Shown: positions 1 to 11,998, counted from the stretch's first letter. The stretch is 64,000 bases of DNA from Apostichopus japonicus (GCF_037975245.1 NC_092579.1:7253001-7317000); one strand, 5' to 3'. Program-made: numbers and translations. The notes: generated by a model from the sequence alone, not told the origin.

Positions 1-40
1 ACAAGTTGTCTCCACAGGGAAAGTCTCCATTAGGCCCACA

Positions 41-125
41 ACATGAGTATGTATGTATGCGTGTATGTATGTATGTATGTATGTATGTGTGTATGTATGT
101 ATGTATGTATGTATGTATGTATGTA

Positions 126-174
<49 letters not shown>

Positions 175-216
175 ATGTATGTATGTATGTGTGTATGTAT
201 GTATGTATATGTGATC
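41..216. repeat. (TATG)n / (TG)n microsatellite
   Basis: Almost pure TATG repeats with a central TG run. It abuts the 3' end of a minus-strand SINE whose other copies also end in CATA repeats, so it is best read as that SINE's expanded tail. Confidence 0.95.
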
Positions 217-438
217 TTCCCGCAAGCAGGAACTCGCGAAAGAAGCCATGGAGGCTTATAGACTCCCAAGCTGACCGAAGCCAATCTCTCGGCACACATC
301 CATTTAACGTCCATGTCGGGAAGTTGTTATTGAACAACACCCTTGCCAGACGACACACCTTGCTGTCGGCGGGGAATCGAACCGGGGATCTCATGACTGG
401 GAGACGCCGGCGTTAACCACTAGGCTATACACTCCGCC
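217..438 (-). mobile_element. tRNA-derived SINE, subfamily 1
   Basis: Read on the minus strand it begins GGCGGAGTGTATAGCCTAGT, with an A-box-like segment (TAGCCTAGTGG) and a B box (GGTTCGATTCC), that is, an internal RNA polymerase III promoter. A tRNA-unrelated body follows and ends near GCGAGTTCCTGCTTGCGGG, then the CATA tail. The same sequence occurs at 23903-24145 and 58914-59156 on the plus strand. The arms do not fold into a convincing tRNA acceptor stem, so this is a SINE and not a tRNA gene. Confidence 0.85.
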
Positions 439-448
439 TATTGACATT

Positions 449-543
449 AACATGTTGAACGCGCGCTGTGCGCGCGAAAAATTTTGGTTATATTTTTCGG
501 GCAAGTCGTTACAGCCCCCAAATCCAATTGGGCTCCTACGCCT
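449..543 (+). repeat. terminal segment of the interspersed element also found inside the K2P genes
   Basis: The stretch containing GCGCGCGAAAAATTTTGG, TCGGGCAAGTCGTTACAGCC and GGGCTCCTACGCC closely matches 22071-22170 and 57091-57190, which form one end of the roughly 1-kb insertion in each K2P copy. Confidence 0.7.
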
Positions 544-1364
544 TTGACTACACACATAGACAGTTTTGAGGCTGTTCATTTTTGAACATGCATTTTCATG
601 CTCACTGATATTATGTGATGTCTGCTCTTTGCTTTACAAATTCGAACAGGCGTGTAGCGAGTAATTTGCCAACGGAAGGGCGAAGCCTGTAGGCAAACTA
701 TCTAAGCGAAGCGCCACCATGGTTTGGCGCGAAGCGTACAAGAAAATTTTGGCCGAAAAAGCCTCCCAGATCGCTGGAAATGACACTTCCCAGGCCTTGT
801 AAGTTGCATTTAAGCATTGTCTATTTTTAAATTACTAGCGATATCATAGAGAAAATTTGCTCGGGGGGGGCGGTCGCCCCTTCCCGAAATGCGTCATGTT
901 CCCCGACGACTCGGTCGAGTTCAAGACCAGCCACAGTTGGTTCCATTGCACAATTGAACAATTGTTCAAGGCGTCCATACACACACACGCGTTATGCTAG
1001 ACCATATATAGTATATATATATAGATACATTAGTGAGAGAGGAAAAATGGAAACGTCAACTAGAGCACCAATGGTGCAGAAGCTCATACCTTTTCGAGCT
1101 TAAAAATGTAGGGCCCACAAAACTTTATGGCCCACCAAATTTCCGGCCATTTTTCAGATTCCACCAATTTTGGGCGCATGAGGGATACCCCCCCCCCCCC
1201 CCTCCGTTAGCAGAATACTGGCCACACCACTGGCTATAATTCCTATTTCCCCCCTTTAAATCCTGTTTTACCCACTCTCTCAAACAATACCACTGACATA
1301 CCCTATTAAACTTTCTCCCCTCTACCTGAGCAGACTTGAAGTATGGAACGCGAAAAGGTCAACC
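544..1364. other. no gene recognised; repeat fragments
   Basis: Positions 698-765 match, in reverse, an internal part of the K2P-inserted element (near 21759-21811; shared CTATCTAAGCG and GCGCCACCA). A long C run lies near 1188-1202 and short TA repeats near 1005-1025. No coding signature was found. Confidence 0.5.
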
Positions 1365-1680
1365 GTATTTCGTTGCCTAAACTAAGTTTGTTTCGTTGCC
1401 TAAACTAAGTTTGTTGCTGTCTAAACTAAAGCTGTTGCTGCTAGTTTACCATGTTGCTGTTGTTCGTTGATGTCTAAACTTACGTTGATGTCTAAAGTCA
1501 CGTTGACGACTAAACGCGCCTTAATGTCTAAACTCACGTTGATTTATAAACCTTACGGTTGATGTCTAAACTCACGTTGATGTCTAAAACTTTCGTTGCT
1601 AATTTAACTGCGGTTGATGTCTAAACTCACGTTGATGTCTACACTTTCGTTGCTATCTAAAGTTCCGTTGTGAACACATT
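1365..1680. repeat. GTTGATGTCTAAACTCAC-type minisatellite
   Basis: About 15 degenerate units of roughly 15-20 bases built on GTTG(A/C)TGTCTAAACT, with variable spacers. The unit is not seen elsewhere in the window. Confidence 0.8.
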
Positions 1681-3239
1681 GTGAACGAACATCATTCTTT
1701 CTTTTCAAAAAAATTATAACAATCAACCGCAAGTTGCTTCCGTGCAGTGCTAACAACATATCTATTACAGAGATTTTCATGCTAAATACAGCCAATGATG
1801 TTTTCTCAAATTTCCCGAGATTTGTTTGGTTAATAGTCCCTTATCCATTGTCTGCAAACATGCTTGCATCTTCAGTGCTCAACGAACGCAAAGTATGATG
1901 GTTTAACTATGTAACGCGAAAAAAAGGGGGGGGGGGGGTAATCGTTAATGTCATGCCGGATTTGTAGCAACAGCCATGTAAATATCCTTGACAACCTGAT
2001 TTGTCGAACAAAATCACGTTTTTAACGATATTTACATGATAGTTGATACAACTCCGAGGACGTTATTTACATTTATATTGTTAATGTCATATTTAAATAA
2101 TTGTTTTATCACATGCAGAAAGTTATGAGTTGAGACAATCTATGAATTTTGCGGGAAGCTACCACAACATCTCTGATACTGAAAAGGAATTTAAATCTCA
2201 CAGTATGTTTTGTTCTCTCCATATTGAGAGTTGATAATGTAAAATGTGCATTTATACCACAGTTATTTCTTCGTTGCAAACTTGCGTAAAGTTTTGCGGT
2301 CCCTTTGACCACGTGCTTCAAGTCATGATTCTGGTGCAACACTAATTCGTGTGCATAAACTACTGCAGTCATACATCGTCAAAAGTAGTCATTGAAGTTT
2401 CGACATTGCGTAAAAATGTTATTTAAATACTATAATTTTCGTGGAGTTGGTTGTTTCCAAATACTGAAAAGCATCCAGGGTAAATGTTGGATCAGTTGCT
2501 CTATAGTTGGATGTAGTCTGCGCTTCGTGAGTAACAAGAGGGGCACAGTATTGAAGTACGTAGGCAATATGACTCACAGAACTAGTTTACTAAACCCGCC
2601 AGGCAAGTTCATTCGTAACACCAATCCAGTTCGGAGTTTCGATTTGCGAAATGGATTGTGTTGTAAATGGAATATACACAAACCTCGCTCAGCATTGTTA
2701 AGAATTTTAGACCAAAAAACCCGCTAACATGTTATGCAAGAAACGAATCATCCAAGATACACTCGAGTTTTGGCTAAGGCTATGTGTTGTAGGTAAGGTG
2801 ATATGATCTTTTCTCCACAAATTTTCAGGATATGCGCATGTGCAGTTGAAACTCCGAAGTTTGAACAGGCCTAATACAAATTGCGTGGAATTTAGCGAGA
2901 TATGCACACTACATTTGCGGGGATATTTGAAGAGTTGGGGTAGCTGGTGAAATCGCTGCAGGTCAAAGCATCGAGGTACTATATACGGAGTTGGAGAGGA
3001 GGAAAGAGTGGCAGGGCAGGCGAAATGAAGGTCGGACGGCCGCCCTTGTAAAACAGCGAAGCTAGGGCACTGGATGGCATCCGCCATATATATATATATT
3101 GTGTAGAGAATTCACAAAGTACAGGCAGTGATAAGATCGAATCTTCTCAACTATAAACACTAGTAAAAGTATAGGTCATATAATAAACGCAATTGGTGTT
3201 CGATCGGGACGAAAAGATTTGTCTTTAGTAATATTACTG
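1681..3239. other. no gene recognised
   Basis: Open frames of 111 and 126 codons near 2392-2727 (plus) and 2707-3087 (minus) have no recognisable domain, composition bias or paralogue in the window. There is a poly-G run near 1925-1938 and a short TA run near 3087-3099. Confidence 0.4.
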
Positions 3240-3715
3240 TCATTCGTTTTACTTGATTGCCGACATTCACAACATATCCAGACATCATGTAATGGTTCAA
3301 TAATTCAATTTTAAGTACAGTATTTTATGCTGGCATTTTGTCTCGACACTCGTTTTACTTGATTACCGACATTCCCAGATTATCTCTACACATTGTTGGA
3401 GGCGCTCAATGAAATCAGTTTAAAAATGCAGTATTTTTATGCTGGTACTTTGTCTAGACACTCGACGTTTTACTTGATTGCCAACATTCACAACATATCC
3501 AGACATCATGTAATGGTTCAATAATTCAATTTTAAGTACAGTATTTTATGCTGGCATTTTGTCTCGACACTCGTTTTACTTGATTACCGACATTCCCAGA
3601 TTATCTCTACACATTGTTGGAGGGGCTCAATGAAATCAGTTTAAAAATGCAGTATTTTTATGCTGGTACTTTGTCTAGACACTCGACGTTGTACTTGATT
3701 TCCGACATTCACAGC
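3240..3715. repeat. 221-bp higher-order tandem repeat
   Basis: ACTTGATT recurs in the same context at 3251, 3472 and 3693, a period of 221 bases. Each unit is a dimer of two diverged halves of about 106 and 115 bases (second half starting near 3357). Just over two units are present. Confidence 0.85.
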
Positions 3716-4095
3716 GTATATGCATAGCCTATAAGTATAACATTATAACATTTTAAAAGTTGTTTACCGTGCAGCCTCCTATTCGTATGAGTTGTACTAA
3801 CGCACATGTTATCTGATAGGCTGGCTGTGGGAGATACGGTAGCTTATAAAACAAGTTTTCCACAAGTTTGCGTTTGGTGACTCCAAATGGACTTGGACCT
3901 CCAAGACCCCTATTGTTTTTGGTGCAGGTGTGTATAGCCACGTACAATAGACTGACCTGTGTTTATTTAATGTATCAAAATGGTGGTTCGGGCCATTTCT
4001 ATAGTAACAGCTAGTTCTGCTTATACTAACACCTTTCTAGTGTATTCATACACAATCCAACAATCATCAGTTCAACTTTGAATATGATCCATCAA
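3716..4095. other. no gene recognised
   Basis: AT-rich sequence without a supported open frame or repeat. Confidence 0.4.
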
Positions 4096-4099
4096 AATC

Positions 4100-4620
4100 T
4101 TGAGGAGATTGAGATATTTGAAAATATTACAAAGAATGACCCCTGATGACCCCCTAAATGACATTTGACCTCAATTTTCCGAACACCCCTCATAACCCTC
4201 ATCCCGAGGAACGTTGTGACCAAGTTTCATTATAACTGGCCATACACTGTACGAACAGGAGCAATTTGAAAATATAGGGCGGCGGCCCGGGCCACAAAAG
4301 ACCCCTAGTTGATCTTTGATCTCAAATTCATGAACACACTGAAGGTAAAACTTCCATAGTACTATCGTGACAAACCCTCAACATTGTACCATGGAATCTG
4401 TAGGAGAAGAAGCATTTTGCGTATTTCCACAAAATGGCCCATTACGGCCCACGGGTGACCATTGACCCCAATTTCGGACCATCTCTGATGGCCCTATACC
4501 CAATGGTCCTTGTGTCCAAGTTTCATGAAATTCCATTAAATACTGTGTGAGTGGGAGCGGTTTTACCAATTGTTGACGGATAGAGTGATAGACGCCGCAC
4601 TGTAACAATAGCTCACACCA
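4100..4620. repeat. diverged tandem repeat with CAAGTTTCAT motif
   Basis: Related passages recur: TGACC(C)CAATTT followed by a CCTCAT/GGCCCTATACCC stretch, then G(A/T)CCAAGTTTCAT and CACTG/TACTGTGTGA. The copies are diverged, so the repeat is old. No coding sequence is apparent. Confidence 0.45.
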
Positions 4621-4744
4621 GCATGCTGGTATGAGCTAAAAATGGAGTTGTCGGTGTAAGGGGTAGGGTGAGGCGCACGTCCCCTCTGTAATCTTCGATC
4701 TGTCACTGGCTACCCTGTGTATATAATAGGGATCAGCGCTGTAA

Positions 4745-4965
4745 TTATGACTGTTCCTCTTTCTCTTCCCGAGGTCTTGGCGTTAATCTTCTACTTCCTC
4801 CTTTTCTCCTGTTTCTCTCTTTCTTCTTTTTCTTTTCCCTTCCTTCCTCTCCTCCTTTTCTTTTTTCTCCCTCTTTTTCCCTTTTTTCTTCTCTTTTTTT
4901 CTCTCCTCTTTTCCTTACCCGGGGGGCGCGCGCCCCCAACGCCCCCCTGGATACGCGCCTGGTAA
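4745..4965. repeat. polypyrimidine tract and GC-rich repeat end
   Basis: About 170 bases of C/T-rich DNA are followed by GGGGGGCGCGCGCCCCC and CCCCCCTGGATACGCGCCTG. The latter resembles the terminus of an interspersed repeat, but no second copy is in the window. Confidence 0.5.
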
Positions 4966-5095
4966 CTATTAATTTACTATTTGTTATAGTGACACTATTC
5001 TGTATTATTAATCTCAGAACAATTCAGGCTTATTGCGGCTTACCATTTTCAAGTTTTCTTCTGAGTAATTTTACTTGATGATTTGTTATGTTATG

Positions 5096-5330
5096 TTAGT
5101 TTTTGTATAGCGCTTTATATGGCACAGCCATCTCATAGCACTTTGAATCCCTGGTCATCAGGCTGGCTGCTGAGAATCCAGCGCACACAGCTTAGTTACC
5201 TCACAGGTACCCATTTATACACCTGAATGGATAGGGGCAGTCGAGATAAAAGTGCCTTGCCCAAGGACACAACATAACAGGATTATATATAAAACAAAAG
5301 CATTAGCCACTCGGCCTCCACGCTCCTCTT
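5096..5330 (+). repeat. ancient interspersed repeat (GCGCTTTAT ... TTGCCCAAGGACAC type)
   Basis: In order it contains TATAGCGCTTTATATGG, CATAGCACTTTGAATCCC, GGTACCCATTTATACACCTG, GTGCCTTGCCCAAGGACACA and TTAGCCACTCGGCCTCCACG. From memory of metazoan repeats, this order is typical of a very widespread SINE or LINE-3'-tail family. Family assignment is not certain. Confidence 0.55.
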
Positions 5331-5929
5331 GTTTTGCTTATTCTAAGCTATTTTTTCCTGTAAGTGCACGCCATTTTAGGATGGGAGGAGCAGAAGGGAG
5401 GGGCGGGGCAAGCACAACCACGGTCCACCCCTCTAGTTTAGTGTGCATGATCATCATCCATACCCCCATGCATTGTTTCATGGACCGCTGGGCTATCATA
5501 GTCAAACCCGGTTACGGTGTAGCCCGTTACACCAACAGAATTGCCTGTAAGGTTTCATAATAGTATGTACGATTGTATGAAACATAAGTAAGGAAAGAGG
5601 CTTGAGACCACGACGTCAGTACCATTTGAAAAAACCTATTCTCTGGTCATTCTGTTTGCAAAAAGAATGATGATAATCTAAGAAATCAATTTAATTTTCC
5701 CTAGTTATAAAAACGTTTCATATCAGAATAATAATCTGATATACCAGATTAAGAAAATTGTCTTTCATGGCCCTAATGGGCTTTCGTACTACGTAGTTCA
5801 CCAGCTAAAGGTCCGCTTGGTTAACGGGCTCGTAGAGGGGGGGGGGGGGCTGGACGTATTCTGGTTTAGTTCGGGTAGTAACCTGGGTGAGGAATCTGTG
5901 CTGGTGTATTTGTGCGGGAAGAGTTTTCC
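5331..5929. other. no gene recognised
   Basis: No supported coding sequence or repeat apart from a G run near 5838-5849. Confidence 0.4.
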
Positions 5930-6228
5930 CGGAGGTAATTGCTAGGGGTGGGGTTAATTGTCCTCGGGGGTATTTGTCCTCGTTGATGTATGTCCGGGGG
6001 TAGTTGTCCCGGGGGTAGTTGTCTGGGGGGTACTTATCCTCGGGGGTATTTGTCCTCGGTGGTGTATGTCCGGGGGGTATTTGTCCGGGGGGTAGTTGTC
6101 CTCGGAGGTATTCGTCCTCGGGGGTTTTTGTCCGGGGGGTGATTGTCCGGGGGGTACTTGTCCCGGGGGTATGAGTCCGGGGGGTATATGTCCGGGGGGT
6201 ATTTGTCAGGGGGGTATTTGTCCGGCAA
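5930..6228. repeat. G-rich minisatellite, GGGGGTATTTGTCC type
   Basis: About 20 units of 14-17 bases alternate GGGGG(G)TA(T/G)TTGTCC with TCCTCGG variants. Minus-strand translation gives an artefactual Pro-Arg-Thr repeat. G runs of 4-6 at regular spacing could form G-quadruplexes. It ends where homology to the alpha blocks begins (about 6231). Confidence 0.9.
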
Positions 6229-6666
6229 CCAATGCTACACACCCTCGCTATAGGAAACATCCATAGGAAATGTTCTTGTCACTAAAGGTTATACTGTAGT
6301 GTATTTCAAGTTTTGTTCGTGGAAATGCACTTTGTATTGGATATACTGTTATACAATTAATCCTTTAGTGATAATTAAGGTGGCATCATACAGAAGGTTG
6401 ATAGTATATAATTATGTTATTGCCCCCAATAATCAACGACATCTTTCTGCAGGCATGTCTTAGTTTACATCTGCCCCCAAAAAAGTCATAAAAGTCACAA
6501 AAATTACTTCAACTTTCAACACAACCTTATAGGCAGATTTGTTGAGGTGATGTGTCGTTACACGCAGTCCAGCCTAAAGGAATGTTCGAGTGCCAGCACA
6601 TGCATTTATTATGTATTCCGGCTTTTCACATTTAAAATATGATACATGTCTAGAATGCTAGTTTAA

Positions 6667-7277
6667 AGCAGCATTTTGCGTTTGGTCGCCGTTTTCTATT
6701 TTTTTTTGACATGTCCATCGAGTTTTTCACATATATCAATCACAAAACAGCAAACTAAGATATCAGCCAAGTTTTTCCCTGCCAACATCGTTAATTGGCG
6801 AGTATTTAAGGATATTTGCAGAGAATGAGAAAAGTATCCACGACAAAATTCCTAATTTAAAATTAATCGCATACAGTACCCCAAACCCACTAGTTTGAAT
6901 TCAACCAGAGATGCAGGTTTAGTTATGAGCCGTTGCTCAAAATAGATTCAAGACTTTGCGTTGGCACAACCAGGGAGTTGTTATGGAACTCCCTGGTACA
7001 ACTGCCATATAGACTGTACACAAATCAAGCTTGGTGTTGGATTACGTATTAGTCAATGACGTTCGTAGTGTTTAAATATTCATATTATGGGCGAGGTTAA
7101 TTGGGATCCCAACGGAAAATATCTTGGAGAAAAAAAGTTGAAAGTTGCAAATATTTCGACTTTTATGCCACCATTTGAAGTAAGATTTAAATAGATAAGC
7201 TAGTTATGTATGTCGTTATGGCATATTGGAGTCAATGAGGTTGAGAAATATCATAGAAAGGGACGCAAAATGCTGCT
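6667..7277. mobile_element. TTAA-target MITE, 611 bp, specific to block alpha-1
   Basis: Perfect 15-bp terminal inverted repeats (AGCAGCATTTTGCGT / ACGCAAAATGCTGCT) are flanked by TTAA at 6663-6666 and 7278-7281. The paralogous sites at 23757-23760 and 58768-58771 carry one TTAA and no insertion. No open frame encodes a transposase. TTAA duplication is known for the piggyBac and Kolobok superfamilies; the termini do not decide which. Confidence 0.9.
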
Positions 7278-7874
7278 TTAAGGCTTAATCAGCTATTACA
7301 GTGCTCCAGAAACTTGATGAGTATAGTTGACGGTTAGGGCGTCATTTCTAAAGAAACTGTTTCTAATTTTATTAAAAAAATTGTGCCTAAAGTAAATTTA
7401 AAACATGAAAGGGGTACAATTCGAGGATGTCTTGTATTCTCGTCCCGAAAGGGAACCGAAATTTAAAATAAAAAGGGAGAAGGAAAGATGATCATAGTAA
7501 TATAGCTAGCACGACTCCCATATCAAATCGCTACTAAAGGGTGGATGAGAAAGCGGAGGTTGAGGATGGTTATAATATATCCTTATAAACTTTATTAGTT
7601 TTGCAAGCCGGTTCTAAATGAGTATAAGTGAAATCAACAAAATATAAAATCGAGCAGAACATGGCGAATCAAATATAGTTTGAGATTATTTAAAATCTGG
7701 ACCACGAATAGCGGAATAGCATGCATTAATAAAAAGATTGGCAGAGAACAAAGAACGAATTAACCTTACCTTGTCACGAATATGAAAGCCACACGTTCTG
7801 ATTATCCAACAACAAAGCAGGTTTGTATACAGAGCTTTCACTCCTGTGCAGGTAAATCTCTCCAAGATACTAAT

Positions 7875-8141
7875 TAACGTGCAAACTATAGACGATCACT
7901 GGTGCGAAACCACATAGACATGTGTGGATTCTGCAAGTTTGGTTCAACAATTGAATTTGCAAGCATCGTCAAAGTGTATGCAACACACTGTCTATAGCTG
8001 AAAACTATATAACGTTATACCTCATGATACAACTTGGATGGGTCACGTAATCATATACTTCAAGTTTGTCGGAACTCAATCACGTCAGATGGTGATCTTG
8101 AGGTGGGGGCACCCCCTGGAACTTGCGACGAAAGTAAATGC
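7875..8141. repeat. source copy of an intra-block duplication
   Basis: About 265 bases starting AACGTGCAAACTATAGACG recur almost unchanged at 10609-10874. Both copies retain ATAGACATG, which alpha-2 lacks near 24650, so the duplication arose within alpha-1 or its direct ancestor. Confidence 0.8.
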
Positions 8142-8904
8142 ACCTGTGCGTATATCATATACTCGACACCCATTCAACTGGAGGAGTTGCTGACAAATTA
8201 AATCTGTCGTTTCTCGAACTGTTGAAAATGATGTAATCAACTAAAGCGTATATAGGCACTTCACTGTCCACTCAAGCGTAGCGATTTCTTACCCCATTGG
8301 TTGTCGTTAACCATATATATATAGGCCTACACGTAAATGACATACTAAACACACGTTCAATATACAATCATTTGAAGTTACGTAATGTTATAGGCATTGA
8401 GTACATAATATGAGTGTTTTGGCATTGTTAAACAAGCCTGTGAACAGGTTGATACAGGGCCCAAACCAGTGTTCAATCCCGATAATTAACTTATCGGTTT
8501 TAAAACGAGGGTAATTTAATCGGCGAATTCAGAGAAGGTCCATCTCTAGAAAAGTTAGGTCCCTGCATTATCATATACAGGCAACGCCCCCATCACACAT
8601 CATTACTTAGCCTGCATATATGCCTCTCCATCAGTGTAAGGAAAGTATACTGGCGTTTCAAATAAAGTCGTAAACTTTGTCCCGCGGTCCTCAAGGAAAC
8701 AAAAACATGTTGCCGAGTCAAAAATTCAATTCAGGAGAGGGATTTAACTTGGTCTGCGACGATGGTAGTGTATGATATTTATAATGATCAATATGCATGC
8801 AGAGAAACTGAAGGTTCTGAAATCAGGATTAGACGGCAAGAACTCAACCTAAAAGCATGCATGTCACTGTGTACACTATTTAACTTGAGTATGAAGTATT
8901 GAGA

Positions 8905-9050
8905 TATGTCAAGACATCTACTCGTATATAATTAGGTTAAAATGCAAAGTAATGCTAACAACATTTGAATTTTGTGTAAAGTTGAAAGCGGTGTATACAC
9001 CTCCAACCCACTCCCCCTCCCCTTCCCCTCCCCCACACACACCATTTTGA
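8905..9050. repeat. single unit of the 141-157-bp VNTR
   Basis: Unit running GAGATATGTCAAGACATCTA through a CTCCCC-rich stretch to CACACACACCATTTT. It is single here and present three times in alpha-2 (25634-26065) and alpha-3 (60645-61085). Confidence 0.8.
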
Positions 9051-10608
9051 TCGCGTTTATGGTGGAATGTACACTGTAGTCTTAAAGGGATATTCCGGAG
9101 GTTTAGGTTGATTGATTGGTCGTTATTGATTAACGCCAGGGGGTTGAAACGGATGAAGCACAAGCCTCGGAGCATAAGAACAGTCCACAGCACGTTGCAT
9201 TCAAAAGTGACAGGTTACATATTGTCAAGAATAAAAGATGTATAGGAACCGAAATCATAACGCTAGTGCGGTCTCGCCTTTTCTCTCTTCAGGGACCCCG
9301 TCATCTAATTATGGGCTTCGTAACCTTCCCCTTCCCCCTCCCCTACCCCCAGAAAACATATAAATGAATAAAATAAATTTTAAAATTGTTCCGCCGATGG
9401 CATTAACCCCTCCTAGTAATTTACTAAATAAACAAGCATAAGAAGGAAATACATTCCTAGGAAATGTCGGTGTAATCTATTTTTGCAGTTGAAAATTTCT
9501 ACGAGAAAACAGAAAATATGTAAAAAATGTTGCATTTTTGACGGGAGGGGAGGGGTCATGTTCTTGGGTAACCTTACACCAAACACCAATATATCTTTGC
9601 AATTACCTTCCCCCTCCCTCCGTCATACCAACAAGAGCAACAACGCTGCAGAAGCTCAGCTAAGCTTCTATTTGAGAAACTTGTTTTGATTGGCAATATT
9701 TCTTTATTTTATCCATTTGTTTGTGTTAAATATATATAAGATATTGGCTAGGAGGGATAACACGTGTGATTTCCTTTCTTCCCATCTCCTTTTCTATTGT
9801 AATTTGCTCCTTCTCAGAAGATATAGCTTAATGCAATGTTAGAAAGTTGAAAACATGTGTTTTGAAAAATGAATTCAAGATAAATGTAATTTTTATATTT
9901 TTATTGAAATAAACAATGATGATTAAAAGTTTGAAACAAATTTGAAAAGTCAAAAGGCTATAATTACCGCTAATTTGTGTTCTTGAATACTTAAAATACA
10001 GAGCTGCATTTGTTGTATCTTTAAACCAGAATGCAAAACTGTATTGAGGTTTGATGACTTTATTGTGACAGGGGTGAGGCAAGGTTATCCCTGTAAGATA
10101 TCTTGAAAAAGTTTTGTTTATATGACTTCTGCAGATACTATTGACCCTTGATGAATTTTGATCTTCACAAAAATTAATACATTTGTACTCAAAATGACAC
10201 CATCTCATGGAAGTAGGAGACTTGTCAATGTTACATTTCCTAAGCTATGGTGGTCACAACGTTTTCAAATTTCAGTCAGTGGACGTCAGACGACCTTTGG
10301 CCTTAACTAATTTACCAAGGGATTTGTCCAACTCAGAATGGGTAGGTTTCCGTTTCCATTGTTTTATCCTGTTGACTTCAGATAACTCTTTACATCGAAT
10401 AAAGTCAATAAGGTCCTTATCTATAATATGGGCAACCTACATGCCAAGTATAAGGGTTGCCAATGATTCACTTTTAGAGATATGGGTGTTACAAGAAGGC
10501 AGCGCACACACATGCACAGAGCCGTATATCTATGACTCTGCAAAGTCTGCATATACATAATCACACACGCCATAATGAGTTCATATGTTTGATTTGTGAT
10601 TGAATTTT

Positions 10609-10874
10609 TAACGTGCAAACTATAGACGATCACTGGTGCGAAACCACATAGACATGTGTGGATTCTGCAAGTTTGGTTCAACAATTGAATTTGCAAGCAT
10701 CGTCAAAGTGTATGCAACACACTGTCTATAGCTGAAAACTATATAACGTTATACCTCATTATACAACTTGGATGGGTCACGTAATCATATACTTCAAGTT
10801 TGTCGGAACTCAATCACGTCAGATGGTGATCTTGAGGTGAGGGCACCCCTGGAACTTGCGACGAAAGTAAATGC
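10609..10874. repeat. second copy of the 7875-8141 segment, replacing about 620 bp
   Basis: Flanks match alpha-2 at 27634 (GATTGAATTTTT) and 28255 (GGAGGAGCATTTTTTTAAGG). The intervening 620 bases of alpha-2 and alpha-3 are absent, and this 266-base copy of DNA from 2.7 kb upstream lies in their place. Confidence 0.75.
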
Positions 10875-11459
10875 GGAGGAGCATTTTTTTAAGGCTTTCA
10901 GAAAATGAACTCTCGTGACCTCAAATGACCTTCAAAATTACAAAAATATGATCACTTGTATGCAACAGTAACTCAAACAAACCACTGACGAAATTTCAGC
11001 CAATTTGACTGTAAAATGACGAAAATGCAGTCATTCAAACACGGCGGCAAAAAGTGACAGAAGTGTGGCAGCATCGCCCGATAGGCTCTTGTAAAACTGT
11101 TCTCGTATACATGTACGCTTCGCCTCGCCAGTCTGCCGCAGTAAACTGAGTACTCGGCACTTTATAGCCACTCACTGTATATTAAGGATGCATATGATGG
11201 CTCTGATGATAGACTCCCTCTAAATATGAGAAAGCAGAGCTCACGTATGTTTTTCTTCAAGAGAGAGCCTACCCGTACAAACTGATTTTCCTGTTGCATA
11301 AGACCCACACTCTTCTTTTACACCTAGATTTAAACTGCTGTCTAATTGAACCAAGTCTATCACAGGCCGCGTATCGTTCGTCAGCACCCGTTCTATACCC
11401 TTCTCTTGTGTGTATGTATGTGTGTATGTGTGTAGATGTGTATGTATGTATGTATGTAC

Positions 11460-11692
11460 TTTAGATCCTATAGATACAAGCAGGAACTCGCGAAGAAGCC
11501 TCATTGGCTTATCAAAGCCGCAAGCTGATCGAAGTCAGTCTCTTAGATTCATATTTAACGTCTATGATTATGAATTTTCAATTGTCAACAACTCTGTAAC
11601 TGGACGACATACATTAATCTCGAACTGGGGACCTTATGATTGGAAGGCACCGGCTTTAACCACTGACCTAGCACTCCTGACTCTTCGTCCAC
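11460..11692 (-). mobile_element. tRNA-derived SINE, subfamily 2 (diverged)
   Basis: On the minus strand an A-box-like TAGGTCAGTGG and a decayed B box (AGTTCGAGATT) are followed by a body ending in the same module as subfamily 1 (CTTCGCGAGTTCCTGCTTG) and a TATG/CATA tail (11408-11459). It is shared with alpha-2 and alpha-3, so insertion predates block duplication. Confidence 0.7.
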
Positions 11693-11998
11693 TTTAATGA
11701 TAAATTTTAAATAACCACAAAATCCACATTGGTCACCAAACAAATGAACAGAAGTTAAAATCGACGAAGTTAATTTATACTGCACTGTACACCCCTCCCT
11801 ATATGTTACCTATAAGCCTACACACTCTATCTGCAAACCGTGCACAAGGTTATCAAACTTCAACATGTGCAAACATACGCCTCTGTGTCCGCCCACGGGC
11901 CGGATTAAAACATATGGAGGGCTTAGGGCTACTGGGTCTTACTATATGCAACGTGAATTCATAAACTGCAATAGCACCGTGACCTTGAAAAATGTAGT

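Noticed and set aside
5805-6260. Minus-strand frame rich in Pro-Arg-Thr repeats
   Set aside because: Translation of a G-rich minisatellite; unit length and codon pattern follow the DNA repeat, not a protein.
10207-10560. Open frame of 117-118 codons conserved in all three alpha blocks (also 27228-27584, 62232-62588)
   Set aside because: Conservation is explained by recent duplication of the whole block. No domain, signal peptide or splice context was recognised; one codon-sized indel alone is weak evidence of constraint.
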